From positions 1 to 64,000 of the forward strand of contig JASANG010002312.1 of assembly GCA_030248215.1 (NCBI GenBank): a stretch of 64,000 bases of DNA, given 5' to 3'. Shown here one piece after another: positions 29,949 through 41,565 of the stretch; the stretch's first letter is position 1; each line of letters starts with the position of its first letter. Both the position numbers and the translations under genes were made by a program. The DNA comes from Enoplolaimus lenunculus. Its lineage: Eukaryota > Nematoda > Enoplea > Enoplida > Thoracostomopsidae. The notes under the pieces are model-generated. The model saw nothing but the letters and a program-made list of their open reading frames with translations, made no database searches and was not told where the DNA came from.

Positions 29949-30084
29949 TGCCAATGTAAAGAATAGGTGCGGCGGAACAGTATTATTAGCATATTCCTAA
30001 GCCTAAGCCTAAGCCAAGCAAAAAATAGTCTAAAGCTAAAGCTTCACACAGAAAAGCGTTTCGCCCCTGATCTTTACATGGGCT
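29949..30084. mobile_element. TTAGGC-bearing MITE, family 1
   Basis: GCCAATGTAAAGAATAGGTG ... CGCCCCTGATCTTTACATGGGC, with AAAATAGTCTAAAGCTAAAG and a short CCTAAGCC run. Confidence 0.7.
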
Positions 30085-31095
30085 GGTGCTAGAAACATTT
30101 TGACAATCCAAATCTCAATCTATTATAGTCCCGAAACAACATCATACGACTAAAACACAATTGAATGGCAAGAAATGTGCTGAAATTCAGTTAAATTTAA
30201 CATAAAAAACGCATTATGGATAGATAAGATATATATAGTAAATATTGCATATACAAAGCTCGTGCATATATTGCAATGCATATATACGCACATTATGGTA
30301 TATTTATATAATTATACTAAATTATGGGGTAGTAGATGTGTCGAGTTCTAAAATTACAATTTACTGGAACCGGAATTTGTAAAAATTACCGGAATCGCAA
30401 TTCCGGTTGCATCCTGCTAAACAGCTATTTGTCACAATTTTCAATTGGGTTGTTTGAACCACGAACTGTAATTGTCGACCAGATTCTATCACCTTTAACC
30501 ACATTCCCTAATGTGTGTATAGGACCTGTTCCAATTACGTCATGTAAGCTGTTTTGAACCAGAAAATACTAAACTTTGAAGTTTGAGTACCGGTCTGAGC
30601 GTCCCCAAAACACGTTAATTGGGGGGAGGCTATGTTATCCGGGGCCTTAAAAGCGAAACTTTATCTTAGAATTTAATACAAAAACGGATAGAAAAATTAG
30701 GAAGACTACGTAGCATACGTCGATTTATAATTCTGTAGATAAAATCTGTGTTTGCACGGATGCTGCAAAAAACTGGGATGGGTCAGCTGGACTGCGGGTC
30801 GGAATGGGGGGTGGAGTTCATAGATAGGGCACGCTCATCACTACGAAAACTCCAGACATCTTGGTGGTCTGGCGTTATAAATTGGCAATAACAGCCATGT
30901 ATAGTAGCTTATTTTAATCTACTTTCTTTAATGGAAACTAAATACGTATTTTCATTAATAGATTTCGTAGAAAAATCAACAGAAATATGTATTTGAATAT
31001 TGTAAAAACGCAAAATTATTACATATATGTATAGCTTTGGTTTTACGCATACGATATAATTATATTTATATGTTTGCCATAATATAAGTATATAC

Positions 31096-31258
31096 AGGGC
31101 CGGAGCAGCCACCCACCCATACCCCCATTTTGGGAGGCCCGTCCCAAAAGAGGAACCCCCACCGTAACAAGATTTTAAACAAAAAATTGGAAAAATATTT
31201 TGATTGTCACAAGGAGCCCCCACGTTAGCAATTTGTGTGGGAACTTAGCCTGCTCCGG
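31096..31258. mobile_element. GGCCGGAGCAG MITE
   Basis: CAGGGCCGGAGCAGCCACCC at the left and AGCCTGCTCCGGCAATG at the right. Similar ends occur at 63024-63222 and 20168-20358. Confidence 0.55.
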
Positions 31259-32263
31259 CAATGAATATATATGTATGTATTGTATAGAAACATGTATGAT
31301 AAGGGCACTTGCAGTTTTTAGCAGTGTATACTACTACAAATACCAGGATCACGGACGTATATAAGGTACACCAAAATTTTTCGCAGCAATACTAACCCCA
31401 CAGGTATTTTCCTCGTCTCTCGACTTAAAATTGAAAATTACTTTCGCTCGGTTCGTGAACTGTATGGCCTTTCGTAAGCCTGGCTTCTAAATTCCACGCT
31501 TCTGAACCTAATTTCACTTCAGCTCAATTGGACCGGTCTTATTTTACATAGCCAATCGCAAGAATAAATTATAAATACGTATTATATAAGACAAATAAGA
31601 ATAAATACAAGTAAATTGCATAATTTGTATATTACATAATAGTGTCAAAAATCACATTATACCTGACTGAATACACGCTGCGTTCAATTTAAACAAAAAG
31701 TCACACAACACCAAATGCAGATTGCTCTGCAACATTCGCTGTACCACGAACCACATACGTTTCCAAAAATACTCTTTTACAATAAGTTAAACCAACATTT
31801 CCCTTCAAAATAGCAATTTCACATTCATATGCCGTTATCTTCAAATGGCTAAAGCACCCATCGCCACTTAATCGATACTGATAGAGACTGTAAGTTTTAG
31901 ACTAATGAATGATGAATTTCGCTATTTAGCACATTATTATGCAGAATATCAAATTTGAAGCTGTCGTGGTTCGTTTGTTTGGCAACCGATTACAAACTGG
32001 TCATCATTGCTACAGGGAGGCAACGAATCGACGATTTGACCGAATCCGAATCCATTGCTGATTTCACAAATACGAATCCGTATCTTGTACATATATTGCA
32101 AATTTCCGATATATCGATATGTAATTTGCTTCAGAACATCAACGCAATGCCAGGATCACAACATTTAATATTATTATTCCACCAAATCAACTGGTTTTCG
32201 CTAGCAGCCATTCGGCTTTTTCACAACCGAATCTGAACCGCCAATTTTTGCCGAATCCGAGCT

Positions 32264-32269
32264 TTTATT
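32264..32269 (-). terminator. Polyadenylation signal AATAAA for RRM gene A
   Basis: Hexamer on the minus strand, about 80 bp past the stop codon at 32350-32352. The spacing is plausible, but hexamers are common in AT-rich DNA. Confidence 0.4.
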
Positions 32270-32349
32270 GCCACCCAGAGGTGCTATCCACATTTCAGAA
32301 TATAGGCCATAGTGTCAAACAAAACAACCAACCAAGCTAGCAACGCCGT

Positions 32350-32576
32350 TCAACTTGACGTAAGCGTCCGCAACGAATTTTCAATTCTTTTCTTATCACC
32401 AATGGTCAACGGAAGTGAGTCGAATTCAACTGGAGACAGTGACATCAGTACTCGAGCGTCGAGCAAATCTTCTTCGGTGAGTTTAGCAATTGCTGCTTGC
32501 GAAACTTCAGCTGAGGCCAGCAATTGTTTGAACGAAGCGCCTTTGATGTTCGCCGCTGCTGCAGTTGCAGATTGAG
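32350..32576 (-). CDS. RRM gene A terminal exon: SAM-like domain
   Basis: 227 bp, AATTTTTAG|CT to TGA at 32350-32352. Encodes ASFKQLLASAEVSQAAIAKL, DARVLMSLSPVEFDSLPLTI and GDKKRIENSLRTLTSS. Pattern LLxLSPxEFDxLPLxxGDKKRIExxLRTL resembles helices 3-5 of SAM domains. Confidence 0.85.
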
Positions 32577-35500
32577 CTAAAAATTAAAAAATATATCACG
32601 AAAACTTGAACTCGCCAGGTAACGTTTCACTGCAACACCTGTCGAGTACGAAAGCCAGCAAAACGCTTTAGTAGCATAGCCACTGAGTTTAAAAATTTCA
32701 CACAACTTCATATCTACTGAAACTAGTGATCTGTCACTTACCAGACATATGATTCACAGTAGCAGGAGCAGATCCATTACTGACTGAATCTGGCCCACTT
32801 GCGCGCATATGAGCATTAATTGATGGAATATTTGGCATTTGATAATTGCCATGGGGTGAATTAACTCCGTACGAATATGCATAAAGACTAGATGGTACTG
32901 GCAATACGTGATGCGGGTGCTGCTGCTGTTGTTGTGCATAGCGAGACGCCATTTGATGAGGTCTATTAATTCAAGATCAAGATATTGCTATATGTAGTCA
33001 GGGTGCACCCAGAAGGAAAGTTTCTGGATCAATTGTTGAATTTGTGAAATCCTGCTTATTTGCAAGGTAATTACTTAACTAATTTAACTTTTGGTACCTA
33101 AGTTGCATGAGCAAACAGGGATTTAAGTTGCGGACAAATTCGATCTGTTACGGATTATGTACTAAAAAGTATGTCGAGCTAACGTTGGGCTAATTGATAT
33201 TATATACTCATGGAGCAACTTAGCGGGCTTCCTTCTTGTGACAACTTAGGGTTTTAATTAAATCAGCGAATTAAGAAGTACTAAAGCATAACTTAAGTAA
33301 ATACTTAGGAATTGTAATGAAATAAATTGTTGTAAAGTACTCGCAAACCATTCACATTCAATTTTCTTGGAACGGTTAATTTCTGCAACGACCAAAACCA
33401 CTAACACCCGTCTTGGGCTTGAACATCTCGTTTGTCTATAGCAGTAACCGAAAGGTTTCGAATTTTTGTTATTAGCAACATAAAAAAATTGTCGCTAAGG
33501 TCGACATTGAAATTCAGCTCGAAAGGCGCACTTTCGGACAAGACTTTCTACAAAGTTCAATATACCATTCGACACAGCTTAACGAGCTGACTTGAATTAT
33601 ATATGCTAATATTTCTGCGATACAACAAAAATACAAAATTTACCCGGGTTGATGAAGTACGCCATTCACTGAATGATGATGCTGATGATGATGATGCCCT
33701 GTTGCCGACGGCCCGGCCCCCTGCGTCAAATATGGCACCGGAGCTGGCGTCCAGCCTACGCCTGCAAGTCCTGCAGTGCCTTGATTTCCAGGTCCCCCTG
33801 CGCAATGATTCTGTAGCGGACTGAACGCCGCAGCAGCAACATAAGATGGAGGCAATGCTCCTACCGGAACATTACCACATCCGACCATCGCGGCTGCTAA
33901 TCCGGAACCGGAACCAGGAGCACTGGGACCGGAGCCGACACGTAACTGGAGTTGTTGTTGTTGTTGCAAATGCAATTCATGAGGTAACAACAACTGATCA
34001 TGTTGCAATAACTGCGTATCACATTTGACCATTTGTTCCCGAGTTAGGCCTTTGTGACAGTCGATTGCGACGCCGTTCACGATATGCGGTGTGCGTGCAG
34101 CTAAAATTCAATACATATATAACACAAACACGAAACATGGAAAATAAAGTGAAAAAAAAACAAAATAAAACCAGAAATGTGAAAAACCGAACAACAAATC
34201 GTAGACCAGGATCGCTCACGAAAAAAGCTTAACGGCATGTAAACATGTATACGTAATTCTTTTTCACACTTTCAATTGTGAAATCTTGTGGAACATACTA
34301 AACAGTGTGTACCTATTTTACGTACCCATGACTTGGTCGACAGCATCATAATCATCGAACGTAACAAACGCATATCCGCGATGTGCGTCAGTGCCGTCCC
34401 GCCGTAGGCTGACTTGAACATGAAGTAGATTGCCAAACTGACTAAAGTATTCCCTAAAACACACTATGGTATTGCTGTCACCGCCAACAATGAGTTGAAT
34501 TTCGACCGGCACCATGTGGCATGTTATGCAACGAATGGAAATGGCTCGACCTGTGCTTCCCCAGTCCCCCAAACAAGTTATCTTTTCAAGCTGCCCCATG
34601 GGTGCGATGATAAAATTTACAACATCTGCCTACACAAAGTAATAGTTATTTAACATTAAATTACGAGTTAAATTACGAGCATCTGGGTGAGTTTTGTTGG
34701 TTTCTATATTTTTATAATGTACAATAAAATTAATCTCTATCTTCTGGCGACTTTTGCTTATTCGATCCAGTTTTTTAGGTTTCGCTATACTTTTTTAACG
34801 TGCGTACGTACGTCGCCGTCGGGCGCCGTGACGGGTGACTGACAACGCCGGACGTCAAGCATAGCGTAACCCTTAAACTGAAGTATGAAGCAGCCTGATG
34901 AACGATAAAACGTCAGATACGCAGTCAACCTGTCAAAAAATTTTCATCTGATTTCTAAGGTAAAAATTTTAAAACAGAAGCCATCACACTCAGCTGTGCG
35001 CTCCTATGCCCGGAAGATCCGGTCACATAGGTAACGTACAATCCATTAAACAAGGCCTGACGGTCAAGCCCCTGTGATCCTACCAGCGTTCCTCACCTCA
35101 AATTAGCTTCATTATGAACTGGTTTCAGCCCGCCAACAAACAATTTCGTCACAGTGAACATATTTTTAGCGTCTTTATTTGTCAACGATCGTTTCGTTTC
35201 AACAAAAGTTCCGTCAATAATGTGCGGTCGAGCGGCCATACACGCGCTGACTGCAGTTGCATCTGCGTAGCGTACGAACGCAAACCCACGTCGTTTGCCT
35301 GTGGCGCGATTGAGCGCAATATTGCATTCTGTGAGCTGAAGCCAAATTTCATTTTGAGATGGTAGAGCAAGCAATGCACAACGTATTAAGGCACGACATA
35401 CGCATCCAATAAATGATCAATACGTATTTATTCGTTCACACGAAGAACATTCGAGCACGTAACCAGAGGGCAAACATGGAAGGAAAGGCTTAGTCCCTTT

Positions 35501-38500
35501 AGAAAATTGATTGCCTCCTGAAAAGTTTTATCCCCAACGCACTTTATCTCCTGTGAAGTGATGAAAAAATTTCCCAACGAACCAAGGATTTATTAAGTCA
35601 AGCTGGTTACAAGCATGGGCGTAGCCAGGATTTTAGAAAACAGGGTATGTTCAAAACAAAAATGTTGAGGGGAGTTCTTTCGTTAAACTTCGCTACCATG
35701 GTTAAAAACCAATGAACAATAATCCCAAAGCGGGACTTGATACCTAAAACCGCTCCAAGCTACGAGTTCGGCTACAATCCCAGAACCGCCCTTTCCAAAA
35801 TATCTATCGCCCCTTTATTGATTTTATACAGTTTTAGAAAACTTTTAAAAATATAACTCACTGTTCCAAATTGACCAAAAAACTTGCGAACTGAATCTTC
35901 GGAAATTTGAGATCCAACTCCGCCGACAAACAATTTGTTTTCGTTGTCATAGTAATCTGTTCGCTAAAAGAAACAAAAATCTCAAAGTTTCGTCAAAAAT
36001 GTGTATATTGCCTATTTACGCATACACATGCTTGCTAACAATATTCAAAGCTAAGCAGTGGCGGATCCATAAACTTTTGCCAAGGAGGCGCAATACATGT
36101 GGTGAAAAGACCACACGAGCGGAGCCAGCGAGAAGGCGAACAGGTCTTTCATGGCATAAAAATAAAAAAATTGTAAGGTAGGTACCTTGCCGTTTTTTCA
36201 TCTTAAATTTCTGATGACGGACGCTCTTCCCCTTACCCCCCGCTCAATCGCTGCATCAGCCCCTGAAGCTAAGCATTGCAGAAGTTACTACGTACTCACG
36301 TGCGAAATTCTTTGCTTGTTTTATCTTTCTCTATTCCGTTCTTAAGAGCCCAACTTACACCATCGCCTCCCGAATCAGTGGTGCATTTCCTCGCCAACGG
36401 TTTCCCAATCTTCCCACGACTCCATCCAGTAGTTGCCCCGCTACTGCCGGTAAACCTCGGTCGTGGCAGGTCTCCAGCTGCATGAAGAGCCAACGCCGAT
36501 AACGGAGGTCGTTTTTCAACGCGTTTAACTTCAACTTGTTTTGAATCAATCACATGGCTATTCCGCGCTTCGAGTACACGATCTGCAGTTTGCGCGTCAG
36601 TGAATGTTACAAATCCAAAACCACGCGGACACGTTGTTACCGGATCGCAACGGATTGAACCTTCGGCAACCTAAAACAATAACGCTGCCCAGCAGGGTGC
36701 AACCGGAATTCCGGTTCCGGTTCTGGCAAATTCGGACATTCCGGTTCCGGTAAATTTTTACCGGAATTAGAAATTCAGGTAATAAACTTTGGTAGGTAGA
36801 AAATAAGGTATTACGCTTCCGTGGATTATCGAAATGTAAAATACAGGAGATAAAGTGAATACCTATCTCCAACTAAGGGTTATTTCACCAATAATATTGC
36901 AAAAAAGAAAATTACAATGAATTTTTGGTAGCATGTATTTTTCACTTTCCGGTTCCGTTTCGGGTAATTTTCTGAAATTCCGGCTCCGGTTCCGGTAAAT
37001 TCTAATTCCGGTAGCACTCTGCTGCCCAGTTAGTAATATTTTTAACACAAACAAATTTCAAAAGTTGCGGATTTGAAATCCCAAGTAGTGACAAAATTAA
37101 TAAAATAAAATACAATAATGTGCTAAACTTGAATACAATAATGAATAAATTGGGCCGCAATCGCCGACTCAGTCATGATCCTCCCGTGTATTTTTTAATC
37201 GAAAAGTAGCATATAATGCTTACCTGGCCAAACTGCGAAAAGTATTTGATCAGCGTTTCATTTGTTGTCAACAAATTAAGGCCACCGACAAATATTTTGC
37301 ATGAATTCTGCAATTAAATAAAAAACCACAATCTTCTAGTCATACCAACCGAAAGCACTAAGCCTCAATGGTATTCTTGGCCCAACATACATACAAATAT
37401 AGGGCTCTTACACACTTATCCTCATATGCTTAGACTTAAGCATAGGTTTAGTCTTAGTCTCATCCTCAGCCTTGTGCTTAGGTGTAGGTTTCAGAAAAGG
37501 CTTACCTAAGCCTAAGCTTAAGCTTAAATCTTTGCCTAAGCCATTATCTGAGCAGGCCCGTAGCCAGCTCACCTTGCTAGAGGGGGGGCAAAAAACTTTC
37601 AGGAGGGGCATTCAAGGGTTTTCAATGACTTACAAGCAATACTGTAAATCTTCTAGGGGGAGGTCAAAATTTTTCCAGTTGGAGGCCAAAATTTTTCCAG
37701 GAGGGCTGTGAGCCTTAAACATTGAATGTGGCAGCGGAAAGTGCACAACAGCCAAATACATAATATATATACACATATGTGCATATAAACATAATTCAAT
37801 TATTTGTCAACAAAACGTACATCAACTTTAATGAATGGTTTAACGTCAACCAGGCCGCCCATAATATAATGATGAGATTTCGATAAAATCCGTTGAACGC
37901 CAGCGCACGATGCCATCTGAACAAATCCGAATCCTAAACATCGGCCACCGCTGTTCGTTTTTAAATTCACCGTCGATACCTGAAAAACAAGAACCCATCC
38001 TCTCCAATGTGTGTAGCACAAATCATCCGTTGGCGATAAGTCTCACAGAGGACAGGCGGGGTTCGAAATTCAGCGCAGTTCAACGTATTTGATTTGTCTT
38101 ACTTCTGCGTCAATGCTAAATGCGCAATTGCCGGAGTTTGCTCAACAAGCATTAATGCTGCTGAAATACTTAATTATTTTCTCGTCTTTTGTATGTTAGT
38201 CAATGTCAGGGTGCAACCGATATTAATTTACCGAATCCGTAATTTTTAGCGCAACAGGATCCGGATATTAACCGGATATAGCATATAAACTTGTGCGCTG
38301 TTTGAAGTATTTGAGTCGCGTGAAATATATGTTTACTGAAATAGAAGAGTATGATTTTCCATTTTTACATCAACGTATCAAAACTTAAACTTCGTGATTT
38401 GTCCAAACCAAATATGCCACGGCATCAATGACCAGCCATGACATCAATGACCACTACCACAAATATCCCGTATCCCATTGGTTACATCGGTTACAGCTTC

Positions 38501-38830
38501 TGGGTGAGGATATCGGTTTCCGGATACTAAACCGAATACGGATATCCGGTCGCACCCGATTTCAAAGTAGGATCAGACGATGAACTTTCAGTGATGAAGC
38601 AAAAAAACAGAACCCTGTTATTTGACATCCCGTCCTAGCTTGATATATAATAATAAAACATAAATAAACAAAAAGATCATAAATTCATTTAAAAAAAGTT
38701 CAAATAAAACAAAAAATTTAAAAAAGTTTGCTTATATACGTACCTGTCCAAAACTTGAAAAGTATGCCGATATCACAGCGTGTTGCGCATGTGGAGGCAA
38801 TCCTCCAATAAATACTTTGGTGTTGTCCGC
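32350..38830 (-). CDS. RRM gene A: four-RRM hnRNP/Musashi-like protein with C-terminal SAM-like domain (5' exon not found)
   Basis: Ten exons splice in phase into 671 residues. RRM1 is about 4-80 (KVFIGGL; RNP1-like CLGFGFVQM), RRM2 86-165 (KIFVGGL, RGFGFVTF), RRM3 223-303 (KLFVGGV, RGFAFVRY), RRM4 312-392 (KLFVGGL, RGYAFVTF). Then come a Gln/His/Pro/Gly-rich stretch (about 395-596) and a C-terminal domain 610-668 with SPVEFDSLPLTIGDKKRIEN, like the last helices of a SAM domain. RNP motifs and the MFTVTKLFVGGLK linker place the RRMs with hnRNP A/B, DAZAP1 and Musashi; RNA binding and a role in mRNA processing or localisation is inference. The first exon in hand starts in phase 0 without a start codon, so the N-terminus lies upstream. 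A tandem paralogue lies at 45796-52355. Confidence 0.88.
32742..32962 (-). CDS. RRM gene A exon: low-complexity tail
   Basis: 221 bp, ATTAATAG|A to TCTG|GTAAGT. Encodes PHQMASRYAQQQQQHPHHVL and SYGVNSPHGNYQMPNIPS. No counterpart was found in paralogue B. Confidence 0.8.
33644..34100 (-). CDS. RRM gene A exon: RRM4 end and low-complexity tail
   Basis: 457 bp, ATTTTAG|CT to CCCGG|GTAAAT. Encodes AARTPHIVNGVAIDCHKGL, then Gln-rich, Gly/Ala/Pro-rich and His-rich (GHHHHQHHHS) stretches typical of condensate-forming hnRNP tails. Confidence 0.85.
34326..34453 (-). CDS. RRM gene A exon: RRM4 middle
   Basis: 128 bp, GTTTTAG|G to CATGG|GTACGT. Encodes EYFSQFGNLLHVQVSLRRDG and HRGYAFVTFDDYDAVDQVM. Confidence 0.88.
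35097..35335 (-). CDS. RRM gene A exon: RRM3 second half and RRM4 start
   Basis: 239 bp, GCTTCAG|CTC to TTGAG|GTGAGG. Encodes ATGKRRGFAFVRYADATAVS, HIIDGTFVETKRSL and KNMFTVTKLFVGGLKPVHNE. Same length as 48107-48345 in paralogue B. Confidence 0.9.
35862..35963 (-). CDS. RRM gene A exon: RRM3 first half
   Basis: 102 bp, CTTTTAG|CGA to ACA|GTGAGT. Encodes RTDYYDNENKLFVGGVGSQ and ISEDSVRKFFGQFGT. Confidence 0.85.
36056..36265. mobile_element. hAT-like MITE with perfect 8-bp target duplication
   Basis: Starts CAGTGGCGGATCCATAAACT and ends AGCCCCTG. It is flanked on both sides by AAGCTAAG (36048-36055 and 36266-36273). Sits in the intron between the RRM2 and RRM3 exons of gene A. The open frames across it are spurious. 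Confidence 0.8.
36359..36670 (-). CDS. RRM gene A exon: RRM2 second half and linker
   Basis: 312 bp, TTTTAG|GTT to GGT|GTAAGT. Encodes RGFGFVTFTDAQTADRVLEA and HVIDSKQVEVKRVEKRPP, then a linker rich in Gly, Ser and basic residues. The GTAAGT donor was chosen over one about 60 bp further on because it alone gives phase 0 into RRM3. The linker is 78 bp longer than in paralogue B. Confidence 0.8.
36693..37021. mobile_element. hAT-like MITE (ACCGGAATT family) with perfect 8-bp target duplication
   Basis: Starts CAGGGTGCAACCGGAATTCC and ends GGTAGCACTCTG. Flanked by CTGCCCAG at 36685-36692 and 37022-37029. Many CCGGTTCCGG repeats inside. It inserted about 15 bp upstream of the acceptor of the RRM2 exon of gene A. 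Confidence 0.82.
37224..37307 (-). CDS. RRM gene A exon: RRM2 first half
   Basis: 84 bp, TTGCAG|AAT to CAG|GTAAGC. Encodes NSCKIFVGGLNLLTTNETL and IKYFSQFGQ. Same length as 50832-50915. Confidence 0.88.
37556..37716. mobile_element. GGCCCGTAGCC MITE
   Basis: GCAGGCCCGTAGCCAGCTCA ... TTTCAATGACTTACAAGCAA ... CCAGGAGGGCTGTGAGCC. Intron of RRM gene A, next to a TTAGGC-like tract at 37420-37545. Confidence 0.6.
37821..37979 (-). CDS. RRM gene A exon: RRM1 second half
   Basis: 159 bp, TTTTTCAG|GTA to GAT|GTACGT. Encodes VSTVNLKTNSGGRCLGFGFV and MGGLVDVKPFIKVD. The RNP1 position lacks the usual leading Arg-Gly and the final aromatic. Same length as 51688-51846. Confidence 0.85.
38207..38560. mobile_element. 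ACCGGAATT-family MITE (degraded)
   Basis: CAGGGTGCAACCGATATTAA at the left, ATATCCGGTCGCACCC at the right, with GGATATTAACCGGATA inside. No clean target duplication seen. Intron of RRM gene A. Confidence 0.6.
38744..38830 (-). CDS. RRM gene A exon: RRM1 first half
   Basis: 87 bp, TTTCAG|GCG to CAG|GTACGT on the minus strand. Encodes ADNTKVFIGGLPPHAQHAV and ISAYFSSFGQ with the RNP2 motif VFIGGL. Same length as the paralogue exon 52269-52355. Confidence 0.85.
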
Positions 38831-41448
38831 CTGAAATTAAACAAAAATACATAACAATATAGCCCTATAATTCATTAAAAATCATCGCTATGAATTTAGT
38901 TCACATGTGTTGAATAACCATGCAAGTTCACTGAATTTATTGCAGCCGCTTTCTCATTGGCTGATGAAAAAATGCACGTTCTGCATGCAATTTGCAACTG
39001 CAAGTTCTCGCAGCAAAAACTTGGACGTATGAATAGGGCTTAAAATTCCCGGTTTGTCAATAAATTAGCGGCTCTGTTTCATTATTGACTAAATGACCCA
39101 TTTAACATTGGCCAAAAATAATTGATTTTCAAAAAACAATAAACTGCGCGTCTAAAAACAAATCTACCAACGAATTGTAGCAATCTATACATTAAAGTTG
39201 GAACGCCCCACATACGTATTTTGGGCAAATTTCCAGCATTACTTTGTTTACAAAAATTTCTTAGGAATTACACGCGATTGATTGTTCTTCGTTCTATGAA
39301 AAGAAAATATTTGCGTGCAAATTTTTGTGTTTTCGCTAATTTTGCGCATTGCGCAAACCTGGCAGACTAGTAATAACTAAGCTTTAAAATATCCCGTTAT
39401 TGAACGTACAACCTTTATGACTGAGAATAAGCAAAGAATTTATTCGTAAATTCAACCAAGGATTGTATGCCCCATGTAAGACTGATGATGGATGGATTGT
39501 TTTTCATTCGACTGTAACAGAATAAGTTTACGCTTAAAGCTAATTATATTCTTGTTCAGGTTTAGAACTAAACTAAATTAAACACTTCTTTTGATCAGAG
39601 TCACATGGAAGCAATGCCATACCATCAACTGAAAACCATAATATTAAACAGGGCGGAGCAACTTCGGATCGAGAAGCGAGGAGGGTGTCCTTTCCAAAGG
39701 ATTGTTTTAGGAACAGTTTTCCTGGCTGTCCTACTAGAAATGTTCGTGCCCCTACGTACACAAACAATTCCTGGTCACATGGCTCAGTGGCGGATCCAGA
39801 AATTCCTGGTGACGGGATGCACAAGTGGAAAATGTTAAGTTTTAGCAGATGTCCATACATATTTTTTACGCATATAAAAATAGCCACAAGCTACACACGA
39901 AATCGATACACACAATGTTCCATAGTTGTTAATTTCAGTCACCAGCGAACGTCGGTAGGCTGGACCATTCTCGATTTCTGCTGGATCCGCCCTTATATAA
40001 GGTTATATAATTAAACACAGACCGTACCGTTGCTTAAAAATGGTCAGAGCACATAGAAAATTAGGTGGCGCTGAGTTTCGGGTCGAAGCCCCTAAACAAC
40101 TGTGAAATCTGGACATATCGGAACAAAAATTTGCAGTTTAAGTTTGATTTTAAACCTGAAAAAATTTACACTCGGCAGCCGGTGGGGAAATGCATCCCCC
40201 CATCCTCCCTGGATCCGCGCTTGACAAGGCTGTATATAAACTTACCATCTGGTTTACATTTCACCCATCAACCAAACCATATATAATAAGCTATACATTA
40301 TAGATATAATACATACATAAATAAATTACATATATAGATATATAGCTTATGATTATATAAATTATATAAAAAAATCAAGACTAAAAACCAAGAACCAAAT
40401 CGATTAGATGGTCATGGAAAACATAGAGTGCGTACTGTAGTGACCCGAACAAGAGGGGTTAATAAGAGGGGGTTCCCCATTTTGAGTCCCAATCAATACG
40501 ATTTCGTATCCTTAGTAAGAGTCCGTAAGCGGATAGAGTCGTCAAACCCTAATTAGAGTCCGTAAGCGGATAGAGTCCCTAAACCTTAATTAGAGTTCAT
40601 AAATGCTAATTATCTCTAATTGCAGTGCATGTTAATATTATTCCTAGTTGTAGTGCACAAATGACTCCAGGATCAAATAAACTTGAGTTCGAAAGTGTAA
40701 AGCGTACTTAAGTTCGAGCTATTTTGATGTAATAACCATAAGACTACCCCCCAACATAAATATATTTTCTTTCATTAGTTTTCAGTGGGCTGCCATTTCA
40801 TGAGTCCCCTGCAATTTCAAGCGACATTAAACAGGACTGGGGGCACCCAAGCCATCTATCCCCCCACGCTAAAGAATTCATTATTGGAACAGCTAAAATT
40901 TATAATGGCTTGGCACTCTAGTATGAGAACCACTACAGAGAACTTCGGGGTGCGACAAACTTGCACTCTTCTTAGCTTAGACAGACCTTGAAATTTCGGG
41001 GTTCTATGAACGACAGGCCCCGAATATAAGGCACGTAGGTATATCAGGGTGCAAAGCGGAACTGAATTATACCGAAATCCGCATCGGAACATCAAATTTA
41101 TACCTGAATCAGACCTACAACATTTGTGACTATGCGGATATTTTGTATTAACAAGTATAATATTGATTTAGGGTGTCTGTTGGCCAGCAGAAATTCTCAA
41201 AAACGTCGCATGAACAAATTGGCAATCATTTTGGTTGTGTAAAGCTAAACTACAATCAATTATTGATAAGGTAACTCATCGAAAACAACTTAATAGATAA
41301 ATGATGCTGAATTTTTATACAACATATCACAACAAATAGGCCTAAAATTAAAATCTGGAAATTCCGATTCCAATTGATTGTGCAATCGGAATCGGACCTC
41401 ATTTTGAATCAGATTTCTAATGGGAATCGGAATTCTAATTTTGTGACA

Positions 41449-41565
41449 AGTGTTAGGGTAGGGTTAACAGGAAAAAAGTGTTAGGGTAGGGTTAACAGGA
41501 AAAAAAGTGTTAGGGTAGGGTTAACGCGTCACAAATTTAAAATTTGGCACGCGTTAACCCTACCT
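41449..41565. repeat. Three 27-28-bp units of GTGTTAGGGTAGGGTTAAC with inverted end
   Basis: GTGTTAGGGTAGGGTTAACA repeats three times between about 41449 and 41524, followed by GCGTCACAA. The inverse GCGTTAACCCTACC follows at about 41550-41563. Looks like a small fold-back element with an expanded arm. Confidence 0.7.

Larger units (their letters stand above)
25650..32349. other. Intergenic, repeat-rich, no gene recognised
   Basis: Between the MCTP end and the 3' end of the first RRM gene. It holds a GAGTTGA-rich partial palindrome (about 25830-26050) and family-1 TTAGGC MITEs at about 26872, 27790, 28180, 28748, 29224, 29507 and 29949. It also holds an ACCGGAATT fragment (30345-30410), AT-microsatellite-like sequence (30200-30330) and a GGCCGGAGCAG element (31096-31258). 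Open frames here are short, lack splice or codon support and mostly overlap repeats. Confidence 0.7.

Noticed and set aside
39573-39887. 104-residue minus-strand frame as the missing first exon of RRM gene A
   Set aside because: It overlaps GGCGGATCC-type repeat sequence, ends in a stop and has no phase-0 donor leading to 38830.
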